Source of the DNA: Shimia sp. R10_1
Lineage (GTDB): Bacteria > Pseudomonadota > Alphaproteobacteria > Rhodobacterales > Rhodobacteraceae
Direction of reading: 5' to 3'
Length of the DNA stretch: 64,000 nucleotides
Assembly: GCF_017744095.1 (NCBI RefSeq)
Contig: NZ_JAGHQX010000004.1
Span: forward strand, 186,001 to 250,000
Shown piece after piece: positions 51,815 to 60,777 of the stretch. The notes under the pieces were generated by a model. It was not told the DNA's origin. It saw nothing but the letters and a program-made list of their open reading frames with translations, and ran no database searches. Made by a program: the position numbers and the translations under genes. Positions within the stretch are counted from its first letter, which is position 1. Every line of letters begins with the position of its first letter.

Positions 51815-53254
51815 TTATTCAGCTGCCATTCGCCGTGGTTCACTGGATTGCAAGGGAAACACTTTTGCCGGGTTCAAAAGCCATTTGGGATCAAACACAT
51901 CTTTGACCGCCATCTGAATATCCAGATCCGCCGCGGCGTATTGATCAACCATCAAGTCACGCTTTTCGATGCCTACGCCGTGCTCACCGGTCAGGCATCC
52001 GCCCACCTCCACACAAAGCCGCAAAATATCCGCGCCAAAGGCTTCACATTTCTCCAGATCACCCGGCTTGTTGGCATCAAACAGGATAAGGGGATGCATG
52101 TTGCCGTCACCGGCATGGAACACGTTGCCCACGTCCAAGCCATAGTCTTTGCTCAACTCACCGATGCGGCGCAAAACGTAGGGCAGCTGGCTTACGGGGA
52201 TTGTGCCGTCGAGGCACATATAGTCGTTGATCTGACCCATTGCACCGAAGGCTGATTTACGTCCGAGCCAGATCCGTGCGCTTTCTTCCGTGCTGGAGCT
52301 TTCACGCAGCTCCACGGGATTGTGGGTGCGTGCAATTGCAAGGATGCGTTCCAGTTGCGCATCGATTTCCTGATCAGAGCCTTCAACCTCAATGATCAGC
52401 AGCGCTTCGCAGTCTGGATACCCGGCTTTCGCAAAATCCTCTGTTGCACGGATGCAGGGGCGGTCCATGAACTCAATCGCCACAGGCAGGATGCCCGCTT
52501 TGATGATGTCGCTGACGCATTGCCCGGCCACTTCGTTGCTGTCAAAGCCCATCAGCACGGGTCGCGCACCTTCTGGCTTGTGCAAGATGCGCAGAGTGGC
52601 TTCGGTGACCACACCTAGCTGACCTTCGCTGCCGCAGATCACGCCGAGCAGATCGAGGCCACCCGCATCCAGGTGCGCGCCGCCGATTTCCATAATTTCG
52701 CCGTCCATGGTGACCATGGTGACGCCCATCAAGTTGTTGGTGGTCACACCGTATTTCAGGCAATGCGCGCCGCCGGAGTTCATGGCGATGTTGCCGGCAA
52801 TCGCACAGGCAAGCTGGCTTGAGGGGTCTGGCGCGTAAAAGAAGCCATCTTCTTCGACTGCGCCGGACACACTCAGGTTGGTGCGGCCTGTCTGAACGCG
52901 GATGAAACGGTTTTCATAGTCCGTCTCCAGAACTTCGGTCATGCGGGCGACACCCAGTATGATAGAATCCGCCGTTGGCATTGAGCCGCCCGCCAATGAG
53001 GTGCCAGCGCCGCGTGGCACAACAGGAACATTCTCATCGTGGCAGATTTTAAGAACTGCGGCGACCTCTTCGGTGGATGCAGGCAGCACTGCCGCCAAGG
53101 GTGGACAGCGGTAGGCGGTCAGCGCGTCACATTCATAAGCGCGTGTCTCGGCCTCGTCGGAAATCACCGCGTCTGCGGGCAAGACTTGCCTAAGACGGCT
53201 GACAACGCGCCCCTTTTTAGCAAGCACTTCCGGGTTTGGGGTTGGCATGTCCAT
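51815..53254 (-). CDS. glcD: Glycolate oxidase catalytic FAD subunit
   Basis: 479 residues from ATG 53254 with GGAGG five bases upstream. FAD-PCMH domain with VPRGAGTSLAGGS near 82 and the IAGNIAMNSGGAHCLKYG segment near 155. The C-terminal FAD-oxidase domain has HAGDGNMHPLILFD and the final GEHGVGIEKR with active-site His residues. It oxidises glycolate (or D-lactate) to glyoxylate. It heads the glc operon and is preceded by a TTGGT...ACCAA palindrome. Confidence 0.94.
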   Translation of the reverse strand: MDMPTPNPEVLAKKGRVVSRLRQVLPADAVISDEAETRAYECDALTAYRCPPLAAVLPASTEEVAAVLKICHDENVPVVPRGAGTSLAGGSMPTADSIILGVARMTEVLETDYENRFIRVQTGRTNLSVSGAVEEDGFFYAPDPSSQLACAIAGNIAMNSGGAHCLKYGVTTNNLMGVTMVTMDGEIMEIGGAHLDAGGLDLLGVICGSEGQLGVVTEATLRILHKPEGARPVLMGFDSNEVAGQCVSDIIKAGILPVAIEFMDRPCIRATEDFAKAGYPDCEALLIIEVEGSDQEIDAQLERILAIARTHNPVELRESSSTEESARIWLGRKSAFGAMGQINDYMCLDGTIPVSQLPYVLRRIGELSKDYGLDVGNVFHAGDGNMHPLILFDANKPGDLEKCEAFGADILRLCVEVGGCLTGEHGVGIEKRDLMVDQYAAADLDIQMAVKDVFDPKWLLNPAKVFPLQSSEPRRMAAE

Positions 53255-53271
53255 GGCTGGCCTCCGAAGTA

Positions 53272-53294
53272 ATTGGTAATTTTATATAACCAAT
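53272..53294. promoter_or_regulatory. Operator-like palindrome upstream of glcD
   Basis: ATTGGT (53272-53277) and ACCAAT (53289-53294) form a perfect inverted repeat around an 11-bp AT-rich spacer, only 18 bp before the glcD start. TTGGT/ACCAA is the half-site used by GntR-type regulators of the PdhR/LldR/GlcC group, though their spacing is usually shorter. A repressor or activator of glycolate use is the likely ligand. Confidence 0.55.
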
Positions 53295-53338
53295 ATTGCG
53301 GGCTGGCAAGCGTGAGGTGGAACCGTTAGTGTGGGGCC

Positions 53339-54037
53339 ATGACCATGACACAGCTTCTTCTGCAGTTTTCACCGCTTGATTTTGCCGCGGTCGCGGTGAG
53401 TTTGATTGCGTGGATTGTAACCACCCATCTCATTGAAAACCCGCCCAAAAACAGGCCTTCTGTGTCGCACTTGATGGCGTTTTATCGGCGAGAGTGGATG
53501 GTGCATTACGTGGAGCGAAGTGCCCGTATTTTTGATGCGCAGATTATGGGTAATCTCCGTCAAAGCACCGCCTTTTTTGCGTCTTCGTCGATGATTGCAT
53601 TGGGGGGTTTGGTTGCGTTGATTGGGAATACTGACCAAATCGCGGGCATCACTCAGGACCTGACGCAGACTGCCGATTCCACCACGGTGCTTGAAATCAA
53701 GCTGATGCTGATCTTGTTTTTTGTCGGCAATGCGTTTCTAAAATTTGTTTGGTCTCACAGACTGTTTGGCTATTGCTCCGTGCTGATGGGGGCTGTTCCC
53801 AATGAGAAAGATCACCCAGCGGCATTGTCACGGGCGGACAAGGCGGCGGATGTGAATATCACCGCGGCGCGTAGTTTTAATCGTGGCATACGGGCGATTT
53901 ACTTCGGTTTGGCGTCTGCTGCTTGGCTGCTGGGACCGGTGATGCTGTTGGTGGGGATATCAGTCACTGTGATTGTTTTGGGACGGCGCGAATTTGCCTC
54001 TCAGTCTCGCGCTGCATTGCTGCGAGAGCCGCGCTAA
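53339..54037 (+). CDS. DUF599 family membrane protein
   Basis: 232 residues. Helices near 13-30, 75-95, 120-140 and 190-215. The soluble loop RREWMVHYVERSARIFDAQIMGNLRQSTAFFASS, split here by normal sequence, is characteristic of DUF599 (YxxRxxWM...R..D.Q...NL..S..FFAS). It has no known function. Divergent from glcD. Second ATG two codons downstream is an equal start candidate. Confidence 0.85.
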   Translation: MTMTQLLLQFSPLDFAAVAVSLIAWIVTTHLIENPPKNRPSVSHLMAFYRREWMVHYVERSARIFDAQIMGNLRQSTAFFASSSMIALGGLVALIGNTDQIAGITQDLTQTADSTTVLEIKLMLILFFVGNAFLKFVWSHRLFGYCSVLMGAVPNEKDHPAALSRADKAADVNITAARSFNRGIRAIYFGLASAAWLLGPVMLLVGISVTVIVLGRREFASQSRAALLREPR

Positions 54038-54120
54038 AGCTCAGCTTTGGGTCAGCGATTGTGGTGCATTGCAGCCGTGCGTGTGGACTGTTGCTGCGCC
54101 GGATCGTGAGCCCGCGTGGC

Positions 54121-54597
54121 TCAGACCCGATGATAGGGTGCGCCTGCCAGAATGCTGGCGGCGCGATAAAGCTGTTCGCTGAGCATCACGCGGGCCAGCA
54201 TATGTGGCCAAACCATTTTACCAAAACTGAGTTTGGCATCCGCACGGGCCCGAAGGCTCGGATCAATCCCGTCGGCCCCACCAATCACAAACGCCAGATC
54301 TCCGCGCCCGTCGTCGCGCCAACCGCCAAGCATCTGCGCGAAATCAGGGCTGCTCATCAGTTTGCCGCGTTCATCCAATGCGCAAATCACAGCGCCTTTG
54401 GGGATGACGCCTTCTAGCAGGCCAGCCTCTGCCGACATGCCGCCGCCTTTGCGGTCCTCGACCTCATGCACTGCAATCGGGCCAAGGCCCAAGGCCCGCC
54501 CGGTGCGGTCAAAACGTGTCAGATAGTCATCAAGAAGGTCGCGCTCCGGGCCAGACCGCAGCCGACCTACGGCGCAGATGTGCACTTTGAGTGCCAT
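54121..54597 (-). CDS. rlmH: 23S rRNA (pseudouridine1915-N3)-methyltransferase
   Basis: 158 residues. SPOUT methyltransferase: AVGRLRSGPERDLLDDYL at the start, ALDERGKLMSS near 75, the SAM-binding knot FVIGGADGI near 103 and the C-terminal LSFGKMVWPHMLARVMLSEQLYRA region, all diagnostic for RlmH. It methylates pseudouridine 1915 in helix 69 of 23S rRNA on assembled ribosomes. It lies next to rsfS, the usual arrangement. Confidence 0.95.
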   Translation of the reverse strand: MALKVHICAVGRLRSGPERDLLDDYLTRFDRTGRALGLGPIAVHEVEDRKGGGMSAEAGLLEGVIPKGAVICALDERGKLMSSPDFAQMLGGWRDDGRGDLAFVIGGADGIDPSLRARADAKLSFGKMVWPHMLARVMLSEQLYRAASILAGAPYHRV

Positions 54598-54648
54598 GTC
54601 GCTGCCTTGTGCTGTGGCGACGCTGCGCGAGGCGCGCGCCGCGCAGAG

Positions 54649-55065
54649 TTATGCTGAGCCGCCGGGCACCCACATTTTTTCCAGCTGGTAAAACTCGCGC
54701 ACTTCCGGACGGAAGATATGCACGATCACATCGCCGGTATCCACAAGCACCCAGTCTCCGGACTCTTTGCCTTCTACCTTGGCGCTGCGGCCAAACTCAT
54801 GTTTGAGCCGTTCTACAAGCTTCTCGGCGAGGGCAACCACCTGACGCGAGGAGCGCCCGGAGCAGATCACCATATAATCGCCAATCGACGTTTTGCCGCG
54901 CAGATCGATCTGCACAACGTCTTCGGCTTTATCTTCGTCGAGAGAGGTGAGAATGCGGGCAAGCAAGTCCTCGCTTGTCGCATCCGAGGTGCCCGATGTC
55001 AGGATCGGACCGGTATCAGCAGCATTTGCCACGTCAGTGTTCAAAGACAGAAGTCTGCCCTCCAT
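54649..55065 (-). CDS. rsfS: Ribosomal silencing factor
   Basis: 138 residues from ATG 55065 (a GTG three codons upstream is an alternative). SLDEDKAEDVVQIDLRGKTSIGDYMVICSG, in pieces, and HVFRPEVREFYQLEKMW-like C-terminus (here HIFRPEVREFYQLEKMW) are family hallmarks. RsfS binds L14 and blocks subunit joining when nutrients are scarce. Upstream of rlmH by 51 bp, so likely one transcript. The N-terminal 25 residues are non-conserved. Confidence 0.94.
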   Translation of the reverse strand: MEGRLLSLNTDVANAADTGPILTSGTSDATSEDLLARILTSLDEDKAEDVVQIDLRGKTSIGDYMVICSGRSSRQVVALAEKLVERLKHEFGRSAKVEGKESGDWVLVDTGDVIVHIFRPEVREFYQLEKMWVPGGSA

Positions 55066-55216
55066 GCAACGCACCGCAAAGCCCCGGTGCCGGGCCTGAA
55101 TTCAAGATAGCACCGGTTGGACTCATTCTCAACGAAAGGCAAGCGAGAATCACTCTGACTGGAAAATTTGGCGCAGAAAGGCAGCGTTTTGAGAGAAATG
55201 AGCCTCTGTGCGTCTC

Positions 55217-56653
55217 CTACACGGTTTGGTTCGGGGGGTCTTTGGGGGTGCTGTCTTCTAGCATGCGCACCTCCCGTTGTGGGAAAGGCAGGGAGATATT
55301 GTGCTCTTTGAACGCATCCCAAAGTGCCAGATAGACATTGCCGCGAATGTTGGTCAGCCCGCCTGTGGGGTCTTTGATCCAGAAGCGCAGGATGTAATCC
55401 ACGCTGCTGTCGCCAAACCCCACGATATGGCACACGGGGGTGTTGGGATAGGTCAGCACCCGGCCAACCGACTTTGCGGCGGTGACGGCCACGTCACGCA
55501 CCAGATGCGGGTCATCATCATATGCGGTGCCAAAGTAGATATCGAGCCGCACGAAGGTGTCAGAATGAGACCAGTTGACCACCTGATTGGTGATCAGATC
55601 TTCGTTGGGGATCAGGAATTCGCGGCCATCGCGGGTGACCACGCTGACGTAGCGTGCGCCCAAGGAATTGATCCAGCCAAAGGTTTCACCCAGCGAAATC
55701 ACGTCCCCGGGTTTGATCGACTTATCCATCAGGATGATCAGGCCGGAGACGAGATTGGAGACCACTTTTTGCAGGCCAAACCCCAGGCCAACACCGACGA
55801 AGCCGGTGAGAAAGGCCAAGCCGCGCAGGTCAAAGCCAATGATCCTGAGGCCGACAAAGAAGGCCGCCGTGTAAAGGAACACCTGCAGCAGCTTACCAAA
55901 GAGCACGCGCATCGAAGGCGATATGTCCTCGCTGCGGCTGAGGCGGTTGTCAGCCTGTCGCGCGGCAAGGCGGGCAATGACAAACGTGGCGCCCAGCATC
56001 AGGATGGCCTGTGCCATCATCCAGAGGGAGATGCGGGTTTCGCCAAAGGTGAGCGACATGCTGTCCATCAATTGCACGGCATCATCGCGCAGACCGGTGA
56101 GCACAAGGGTGACCCAGATCCACGCCCCATAGCGCAGGATGGCGCGCAGGGTGGTGTATTGCACAACCCGCAGAACGACCACAACAAACAGCCAGGCAAG
56201 GGCAAGGTTGCCCAGCTCAACCAGCAGATAAGATCGACTTGGCCAGGTGACGGCGCGCATCACCCACACTGTGAACCAGATCAGAAGGGTAAAAAAGATG
56301 AGCGCCATACGTCGGTGCACCATCATGGCATAGCGATACCGCCATTTGGGCCAGCCTTCGCGGGACTTCAGCCAGTCATACAGCTTGGGTTGAAAGATCA
56401 GCGCGAGCGCGGTGGCGATGACCATCAAGATCAGAGCAATCAGAACCTGATAGGCCGCCCAAGGGCGCAATAAGGTTTCTGCAAAAGTGACCACCTGATC
56501 CCAGATACCAAGCGCAATGTCTGTGGTTTCTGGCGTAACTTGATCCTGCGCCGGGGCTTCGGGATGCGGCACGGCACGGTCAACCCCAGCGACTCGATCC
56601 AGCTCTGAGAGCTCGTCTGCAGTTGGGTCTGTTGGCGTGATGTCTTCTTCCAT
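55217..56653 (-). CDS. MscS-family mechanosensitive channel (medium length)
   Basis: 478 residues. An acidic N-terminal tail of about 50 residues is followed by five to six membrane helices. The pore helix region GFVGVGLGFGLQKVVSNLVSG near 295-315 is the MscS TM3 with Gly/Ala packing, then IKPGDVISLGETFGWINSLGARYV for the beta domain and FGTAYDDDPHLVRDVA for the cytoplasmic vestibule. It is a different subgroup from the large MscS protein at 34866. Single gene; it responds to membrane tension. Confidence 0.92.
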   Translation of the reverse strand: MEEDITPTDPTADELSELDRVAGVDRAVPHPEAPAQDQVTPETTDIALGIWDQVVTFAETLLRPWAAYQVLIALILMVIATALALIFQPKLYDWLKSREGWPKWRYRYAMMVHRRMALIFFTLLIWFTVWVMRAVTWPSRSYLLVELGNLALAWLFVVVVLRVVQYTTLRAILRYGAWIWVTLVLTGLRDDAVQLMDSMSLTFGETRISLWMMAQAILMLGATFVIARLAARQADNRLSRSEDISPSMRVLFGKLLQVFLYTAAFFVGLRIIGFDLRGLAFLTGFVGVGLGFGLQKVVSNLVSGLIILMDKSIKPGDVISLGETFGWINSLGARYVSVVTRDGREFLIPNEDLITNQVVNWSHSDTFVRLDIYFGTAYDDDPHLVRDVAVTAAKSVGRVLTYPNTPVCHIVGFGDSSVDYILRFWIKDPTGGLTNIRGNVYLALWDAFKEHNISLPFPQREVRMLEDSTPKDPPNQTV

Positions 56654-56762
56654 GTGATGAGTTTTGCACGCCAGATCGTCTACAGCAATGCGGGCTGACG
56701 TCCGGCAACAGGTTGCGCGTCAAATACTTGAAGGAATCTCTTTGCGCGTATAAGTGGGGGGC

Positions 56763-56849
56763 ATGACTCGCATTTATGAGATATCTGACCGCGCCTTTTT
56801 GCCATGGCGCTTTTTTGGTCAATCGAAATCCGTCATCGCCGGCCTATAA
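56763..56849 (+). promoter_or_regulatory. Possible leader peptide and attenuator-like hairpin upstream of leuC
   Basis: A 28-codon frame (ATG 56763, stop 56847-56849) overlaps GCGCC (56791-56795) and GGCGC (56806-56810) followed by TTTTTT, a small terminator-like stem. The rest of the 268-bp gap shows TTGAAG-15 bp-TATAAG near 56729-56755 as a possible promoter. The peptide has only two leucine codons, so a classical leu attenuator is not supported. Confidence 0.3.
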
Positions 56850-56921
56850 AGGTACGGCGTGCGCCTGCGCGCCTGTTTGACAGCCAAAACTTCAGCTACA
56901 CAATCAGAATGGAGAGGACCC

Positions 56922-58328
56922 ATGTCCCCCAAAACCCTCTATGATAAAATCTGGGATGCCCATGTCGCGCACGAAGCGGATGATGGCACCTGCCTGCTCT
57001 ATATTGACCGCCACCTCGTCCACGAAGTGACCAGCCCGCAAGCCTTCGAAGGGCTGCGCATGACCGGTCGTAAGGTGCGCGCACCTGAGAAAACCATCGC
57101 TGTGCCGGATCACAACGTGCCGACCACTGCAGGTCGTGAAAATCCGGAACAGATGACTGAAGAGAGCCGCATTCAGGTGGCCGCTCTGGACAAAAACGCC
57201 AAGGAATTTGGTGTGCACTACTATCCTGTGTCTGACGTGCGTCAGGGCATCGTGCACATTGTTGGCCCGGAAAACGGCTGGACCTTGCCCGGCATGACCG
57301 TGGTTTGCGGTGACAGTCACACCGCGACACACGGCGCGTTTGGCTCTTTGGCGCATGGTATCGGCACCTCTGAGGTGGAGCACGTGCTCGCAACCCAGAC
57401 GCTGATCCAGAAGAAATCCAAAAACATGAAGGTGGAGATCACCGGCAAGCTGAACCCTGGCGTGACCGCCAAGGACGTGACGCTGGCGATCATTGGTGCG
57501 ACCGGCACCGGTGGCGGCACAGGCTATGTGATCGAATACTGTGGGGAAGCGATTCAATCGCTGTCCATGGAAGGCCGTATGACCGTCTGCAACATGGCGA
57601 TCGAAGGTGGTGCGCGCGCTGGTCTGATCGCACCTGACCAGACAACCTTTGATTATTGCAAAGGCCGCCCACACGCACCGAAAGGCGGCGCTTGGGAGCA
57701 AGCCGAAGCCTACTGGCGCACGCTGTTCTCCGATGAAGGCGCGCATTTTGACAAGGTGGTCACGCTGAAGGGCGAAGACATCCAGCCGGTTGTGACTTGG
57801 GGCACCAGCCCTGAGGATGTGCTGCCGATCACAGGCGTTGTGCCATCCCCTGAGGATTTCGAAGGCGGCAAGGTGGAAGCCGCGCGTCGCTCCATCGAGT
57901 ACATGGGGCTGACCCCGGGCCAGAAATTGACGGACATTGAGATCGACACCGTGTTCATCGGCTCCTGCACCAACGGTCGTATTGAAGACATGCGCGCCGC
58001 TGCTGAAGTTCTGAAGGGCAAGAAGATCAAAGATGGCATGCGGGCGATGATCGTGCCGGGCTCTGGCCTTGTGCGCGCACAGGCCGAAGAAGAAGGTCTG
58101 GCGGATATCTTCCGTGAGGCAGGCTTTGAGTGGCGTCTGGCGGGTTGTTCCATGTGTCTGGCAATGAACCCGGATCAGCTTTCTGAAAATGAGCGCTGTG
58201 CCTCGACCTCCAACCGGAACTTCGAAGGCCGTCAGGGCTACAAAGGGCGTACGCACCTTGTATCCCCTGCCATGGCCGCTGCTGCCGCGATTACCGGCAA
58301 GCTGACTGACATTCGCGAGCTGATGTAA
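56922..58328 (+). CDS. leuC: 3-Isopropylmalate dehydratase large subunit
   Basis: 468 residues from ATG 56922 with GGAGAGG upstream; an open frame extends to 56859 without family sequence. Aconitase-fold enzyme: [16 protein letters not shown] near 125, [13 protein letters not shown] near 345 and [13 protein letters not shown] near 407 supply the three Cys ligands of the [4Fe-4S] cluster. With LeuD it isomerises 2-isopropylmalate to 3-isopropylmalate in leucine synthesis. leuD starts 12 bp later. Confidence 0.97.
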   Translation: MSPKTLYDKIWDAHVAHEADDGTCLLYIDRHLVHEVTSPQAFEGLRMTGRKVRAPEKTIAVPDHNVPTTAGRENPEQMTEESRIQVAALDKNAKEFGVHYYPVSDVRQGIVHIVGPENGWTLPGMTVVCGDSHTATHGAFGSLAHGIGTSEVEHVLATQTLIQKKSKNMKVEITGKLNPGVTAKDVTLAIIGATGTGGGTGYVIEYCGEAIQSLSMEGRMTVCNMAIEGGARAGLIAPDQTTFDYCKGRPHAPKGGAWEQAEAYWRTLFSDEGAHFDKVVTLKGEDIQPVVTWGTSPEDVLPITGVVPSPEDFEGGKVEAARRSIEYMGLTPGQKLTDIEIDTVFIGSCTNGRIEDMRAAAEVLKGKKIKDGMRAMIVPGSGLVRAQAEEEGLADIFREAGFEWRLAGCSMCLAMNPDQLSENERCASTSNRNFEGRQGYKGRTHLVSPAMAAAAAITGKLTDIRELM

Positions 58329-58340
58329 GGAGCCAGCGTT

Positions 58341-58946
58341 ATGAAAAAATTCGAAACCTTTTCCGGTATCGCCGCGCCTATGCCGCTGGTGAACATCGAC
58401 ACCGATATGATCATCCCTAAGGTCTTCCTGAAGTCGATCCAGCGCACGGGCTTTGGCAAAAACCTGTTTGATGAGATGCGCTACAACCGTGATGGCTCCG
58501 AGATCCCTGATTTTGTGCTGAACAAGCCGCAGTATCGCGACGCTCAGATCCTGATCGCGGGTGACAACTTTGGCTGTGGCTCCTCGCGTGAGCATGCACC
58601 CTGGGCGCTGGATGATTTTGGCATCAAGGTGATCGTCTCCACCTCTTTCGCCGACATCTTTTTCAACAACAGCTTCAAGAACGGCATGCTGCCGATCGTT
58701 CTGCCACAAGAGCAGGTTGATGTGTTGATGGCGGATGCGGAAAAAGGTGCGAACGCGCGCATGACCGTGGATCTGGAAGCACAGGAGATCACCACATCAG
58801 ACGGTGACGTCATCAAGTTTGAGGTGGATGCGTTTAAAAAACACTGCCTGCTGAACGGTCTGGATGACATCGGCCTGACAATGGAAAAAGAAGCCTCCAT
58901 TGATGCCTATGAGGCCACAGCAGGCGCCGAGCGTCCTTGGGTTTGA
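58341..58946 (+). CDS. leuD: 3-Isopropylmalate dehydratase small subunit
   Basis: 201 residues. The swivelling-domain motif [17 protein letters not shown] near 73-89 is diagnostic. [14 protein letters not shown] near 20 binds substrate. AAGGAG precedes the ATG. It forms the heterodimer with LeuC encoded immediately upstream. A strong intrinsic terminator follows at 58975. Confidence 0.97.
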   Translation: MKKFETFSGIAAPMPLVNIDTDMIIPKVFLKSIQRTGFGKNLFDEMRYNRDGSEIPDFVLNKPQYRDAQILIAGDNFGCGSSREHAPWALDDFGIKVIVSTSFADIFFNNSFKNGMLPIVLPQEQVDVLMADAEKGANARMTVDLEAQEITTSDGDVIKFEVDAFKKHCLLNGLDDIGLTMEKEASIDAYEATAGAERPWV

Positions 58947-58974
58947 GTGAACCCCAGTCGTAAGTAAAATCAGA

Positions 58975-59003
58975 GGCGCTGCCCCCCGGGCGGCGCCTTT
59001 TTT
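58975..59003 (+). terminator. Intrinsic terminator of leuCD
   Basis: GGCGCTGCCC (58975-58984) pairs with GGGCGGCGCC (58988-58997) with one T-G wobble and a CCC loop, directly followed by six T. A textbook Rho-independent terminator. Confidence 0.9.
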
Positions 59004-59016
59004 GATGGAGTGTTTT

Positions 59017-59559
59017 ATGGATCCTTTAGACACGTCATTTGAGACCGAGCGTCTTCTTGTCCGCAGTTGCCAAGTCGCAGATGCAGAGGCCCTTGCTGGG
59101 CTTATGACCCCTTCCATCAGCGCCTGTCTTGCAACATGGCCTGCGCCGCTCACTGTGGTGCAAGCATGAGCAATTGTGACCGATTTCCTCGAGGCAGCCA
59201 CGGTCGGCAAAGCTTTTGGTGCGGTCATTATCAACAAGCAAACAGGTGAGATCGTCGGTTGGTTTAAAATTGATCTGTCTGAAACGCCTGAGGTGGTTGG
59301 AGAGTTCGGCTATTGGATTGGTGAGGCACATCAACGCAAAGGCTATGCCTATGAAATCACGCGCGGAGCATTTGACTTTGCGTTTCATGTTTTGAATGTG
59401 ACGGTGATGCGCGCGAGGGCCCGATTGTACAACGACGCCTCCCTTAAGCTGCTTGAGAAGCTTGGCATGACATGTGTTGGCAGCGAACGCTTTTGGACAC
59501 CAGCGCGAGAACGCTATGAGGACTGCACCTTTTGGGAGTATGAAAAACCGCGTCGATGA
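59017..59559 (+). pseudogene. GNAT acetyltransferase gene interrupted by an in-frame TGA
   Basis: From ATG 59017 (GGAG six bases upstream) the frame reads a RimJ/RimL-type GNAT: FETERLLVRSCQVADAEAL, then a TGA at 59167-59169, after which the same frame continues without shift for 130 codons with GEIVGWFKIDL, GYWIGEAHQRKGYAYEI (acetyl-CoA loop Q/RxxGxA) and LYNDASLKLLEKLGM. A single CGA-to-TGA change would explain it (LTVVQA-stop-AIVTDFL). The product is truncated at 50 residues unless restart or readthrough occurs; GTG 59176 is a possible restart. Lies between leuD and the rest of the leu region. Confidence 0.85.
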
Positions 59560-59925
59560 CGGTTTTGGGCACGATCTCGCTTTTGAGTGCAGGGCTGGGA
59601 TTTGCACATTGCGGCAAGAATGTGGCACCCTAATTTACCCTAGGTAAATCTGCATTGATTCTCAGGTGCTTAGGGTCACTTTGTGCGTTCAGGTGCAGTA
59701 AAGTTAACAAAATAACGCGTTTTTGGGGGTAAAGCTGGTGCATTCCCGCATCACTCGACGTCTGTAGTGGTTGTTTGTTAACCCTTTGGCAAACAATCCC
59801 TTGAGCCAAAACAGTTTTCAGAGTGAAATTGAGGCAGAAATGGGGCAAACCGCCACTAAGCGCGGATAAAGACGGAATAAGCTTGCGGCAGCGTATCGCG
59901 GCGTCCGGTTAAGGGTACTACAGAA
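59560..59925. promoter_or_regulatory. 366-bp intergenic region with a palindrome
   Basis: No gene seen. ATTTACC (59633-59639) and GGTAAAT (59643-59649) form a 7-bp inverted repeat with a 3-bp centre, a possible operator. The remainder is AT-richer than its surroundings and probably holds the promoter of the membrane-protein gene at 59926. Confidence 0.4.
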
Positions 59926-60777
59926 GTGATAACTAAAATCGTTGGGGCGGGCACCCGCGCGGGGTTGGTGGCATTGCTGTTTGCATTGCCAGCCATTTTA
60001 CTACCATCTGTCGGTTCAGACGCGATCCAGATCATGATGCTTTTTGCACTGTTGGCTGGATGTCTTGTGTTTGTTGAGTATGTCTCAAATGCACCGTCGA
60101 TCCTTGAGTTTCGATATGCGCCGCCGTTCAATCGGTTGAGGTATCTTGCGATTTTTCTGACAGTTTTTGCACTTTCCGTCATTGCCCGCGGAGAAGTTGC
60201 CCCCAATGCGTTCACAGCCTTCTTGCATGCCCTTGGCCAGTTGGTCGGGGATGCGATCGATTTCCCCTATTCCCCTGTGCGCTTGATGGTGATCATGCTG
60301 CCAAACAACGCGACGCCGGAGCTGGTTGCCCAGGTCCGTACCGCGGCTGGCCTGTCTTATCTCATCTCTCTCGTGACCCTTGTCGTCTTTTATTTCTACG
60401 TGCGCGTCCTCGGTTGGCCTGCGCGCAACGGGGCCTTCAATGTCTGGGTAAACCTGCCGCTTTTTGATCCAACGGCTGGTGGGGATGTGATGCCGCGTCT
60501 GCTGCGCGATGGGCGTCTTAACATTTTGTTAGGCTTTCTTATGCCTTTCTTAATCCCGGCGATTGTTCAAATGATGTCAGATCTCATTGATCCGATCCAT
60601 TTGAGTGACCCCAAGACGATGATCTGGACGATGAGCGCATGGGCTTTCATTCCGGCAAGCATGATCATGCGCGGCATTGCGATGACGCGCGTTGCGACGT
60701 TGATCAACGAGAACCGGCAGCGTGCCTATGCCGCCACTCATGCTGGACATGCACAGGTGACTTCTTCGGCAGCCTGA
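59926..60777 (+). CDS. Multi-pass membrane protein of unknown function
   Basis: 283 residues from GTG 59926 (AAGGG about ten bases upstream). Hydrophobic segments near 10-30, 35-52, 72-88, 140-162, 205-225 and 240-255. A loop between helices contains NVWVNLPLFDPTAGGD. I do not recognise a family. It is followed by the EEP-family gene, whose apparent start overlaps the stop codon, so they are probably co-transcribed. This pair commonly separates leuD from leuB in roseobacters, as far as I recall. Confidence 0.75.
   Translation: MITKIVGAGTRAGLVALLFALPAILLPSVGSDAIQIMMLFALLAGCLVFVEYVSNAPSILEFRYAPPFNRLRYLAIFLTVFALSVIARGEVAPNAFTAFLHALGQLVGDAIDFPYSPVRLMVIMLPNNATPELVAQVRTAAGLSYLISLVTLVVFYFYVRVLGWPARNGAFNVWVNLPLFDPTAGGDVMPRLLRDGRLNILLGFLMPFLIPAIVQMMSDLIDPIHLSDPKTMIWTMSAWAFIPASMIMRGIAMTRVATLINENRQRAYAATHAGHAQVTSSAA

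Noticed and set aside
56904-58709. 601-codon minus-strand frame opposite leuC/leuD
   Set aside because: Antisense shadow of well-identified leucine genes; its composition reflects the complementary codon bias.
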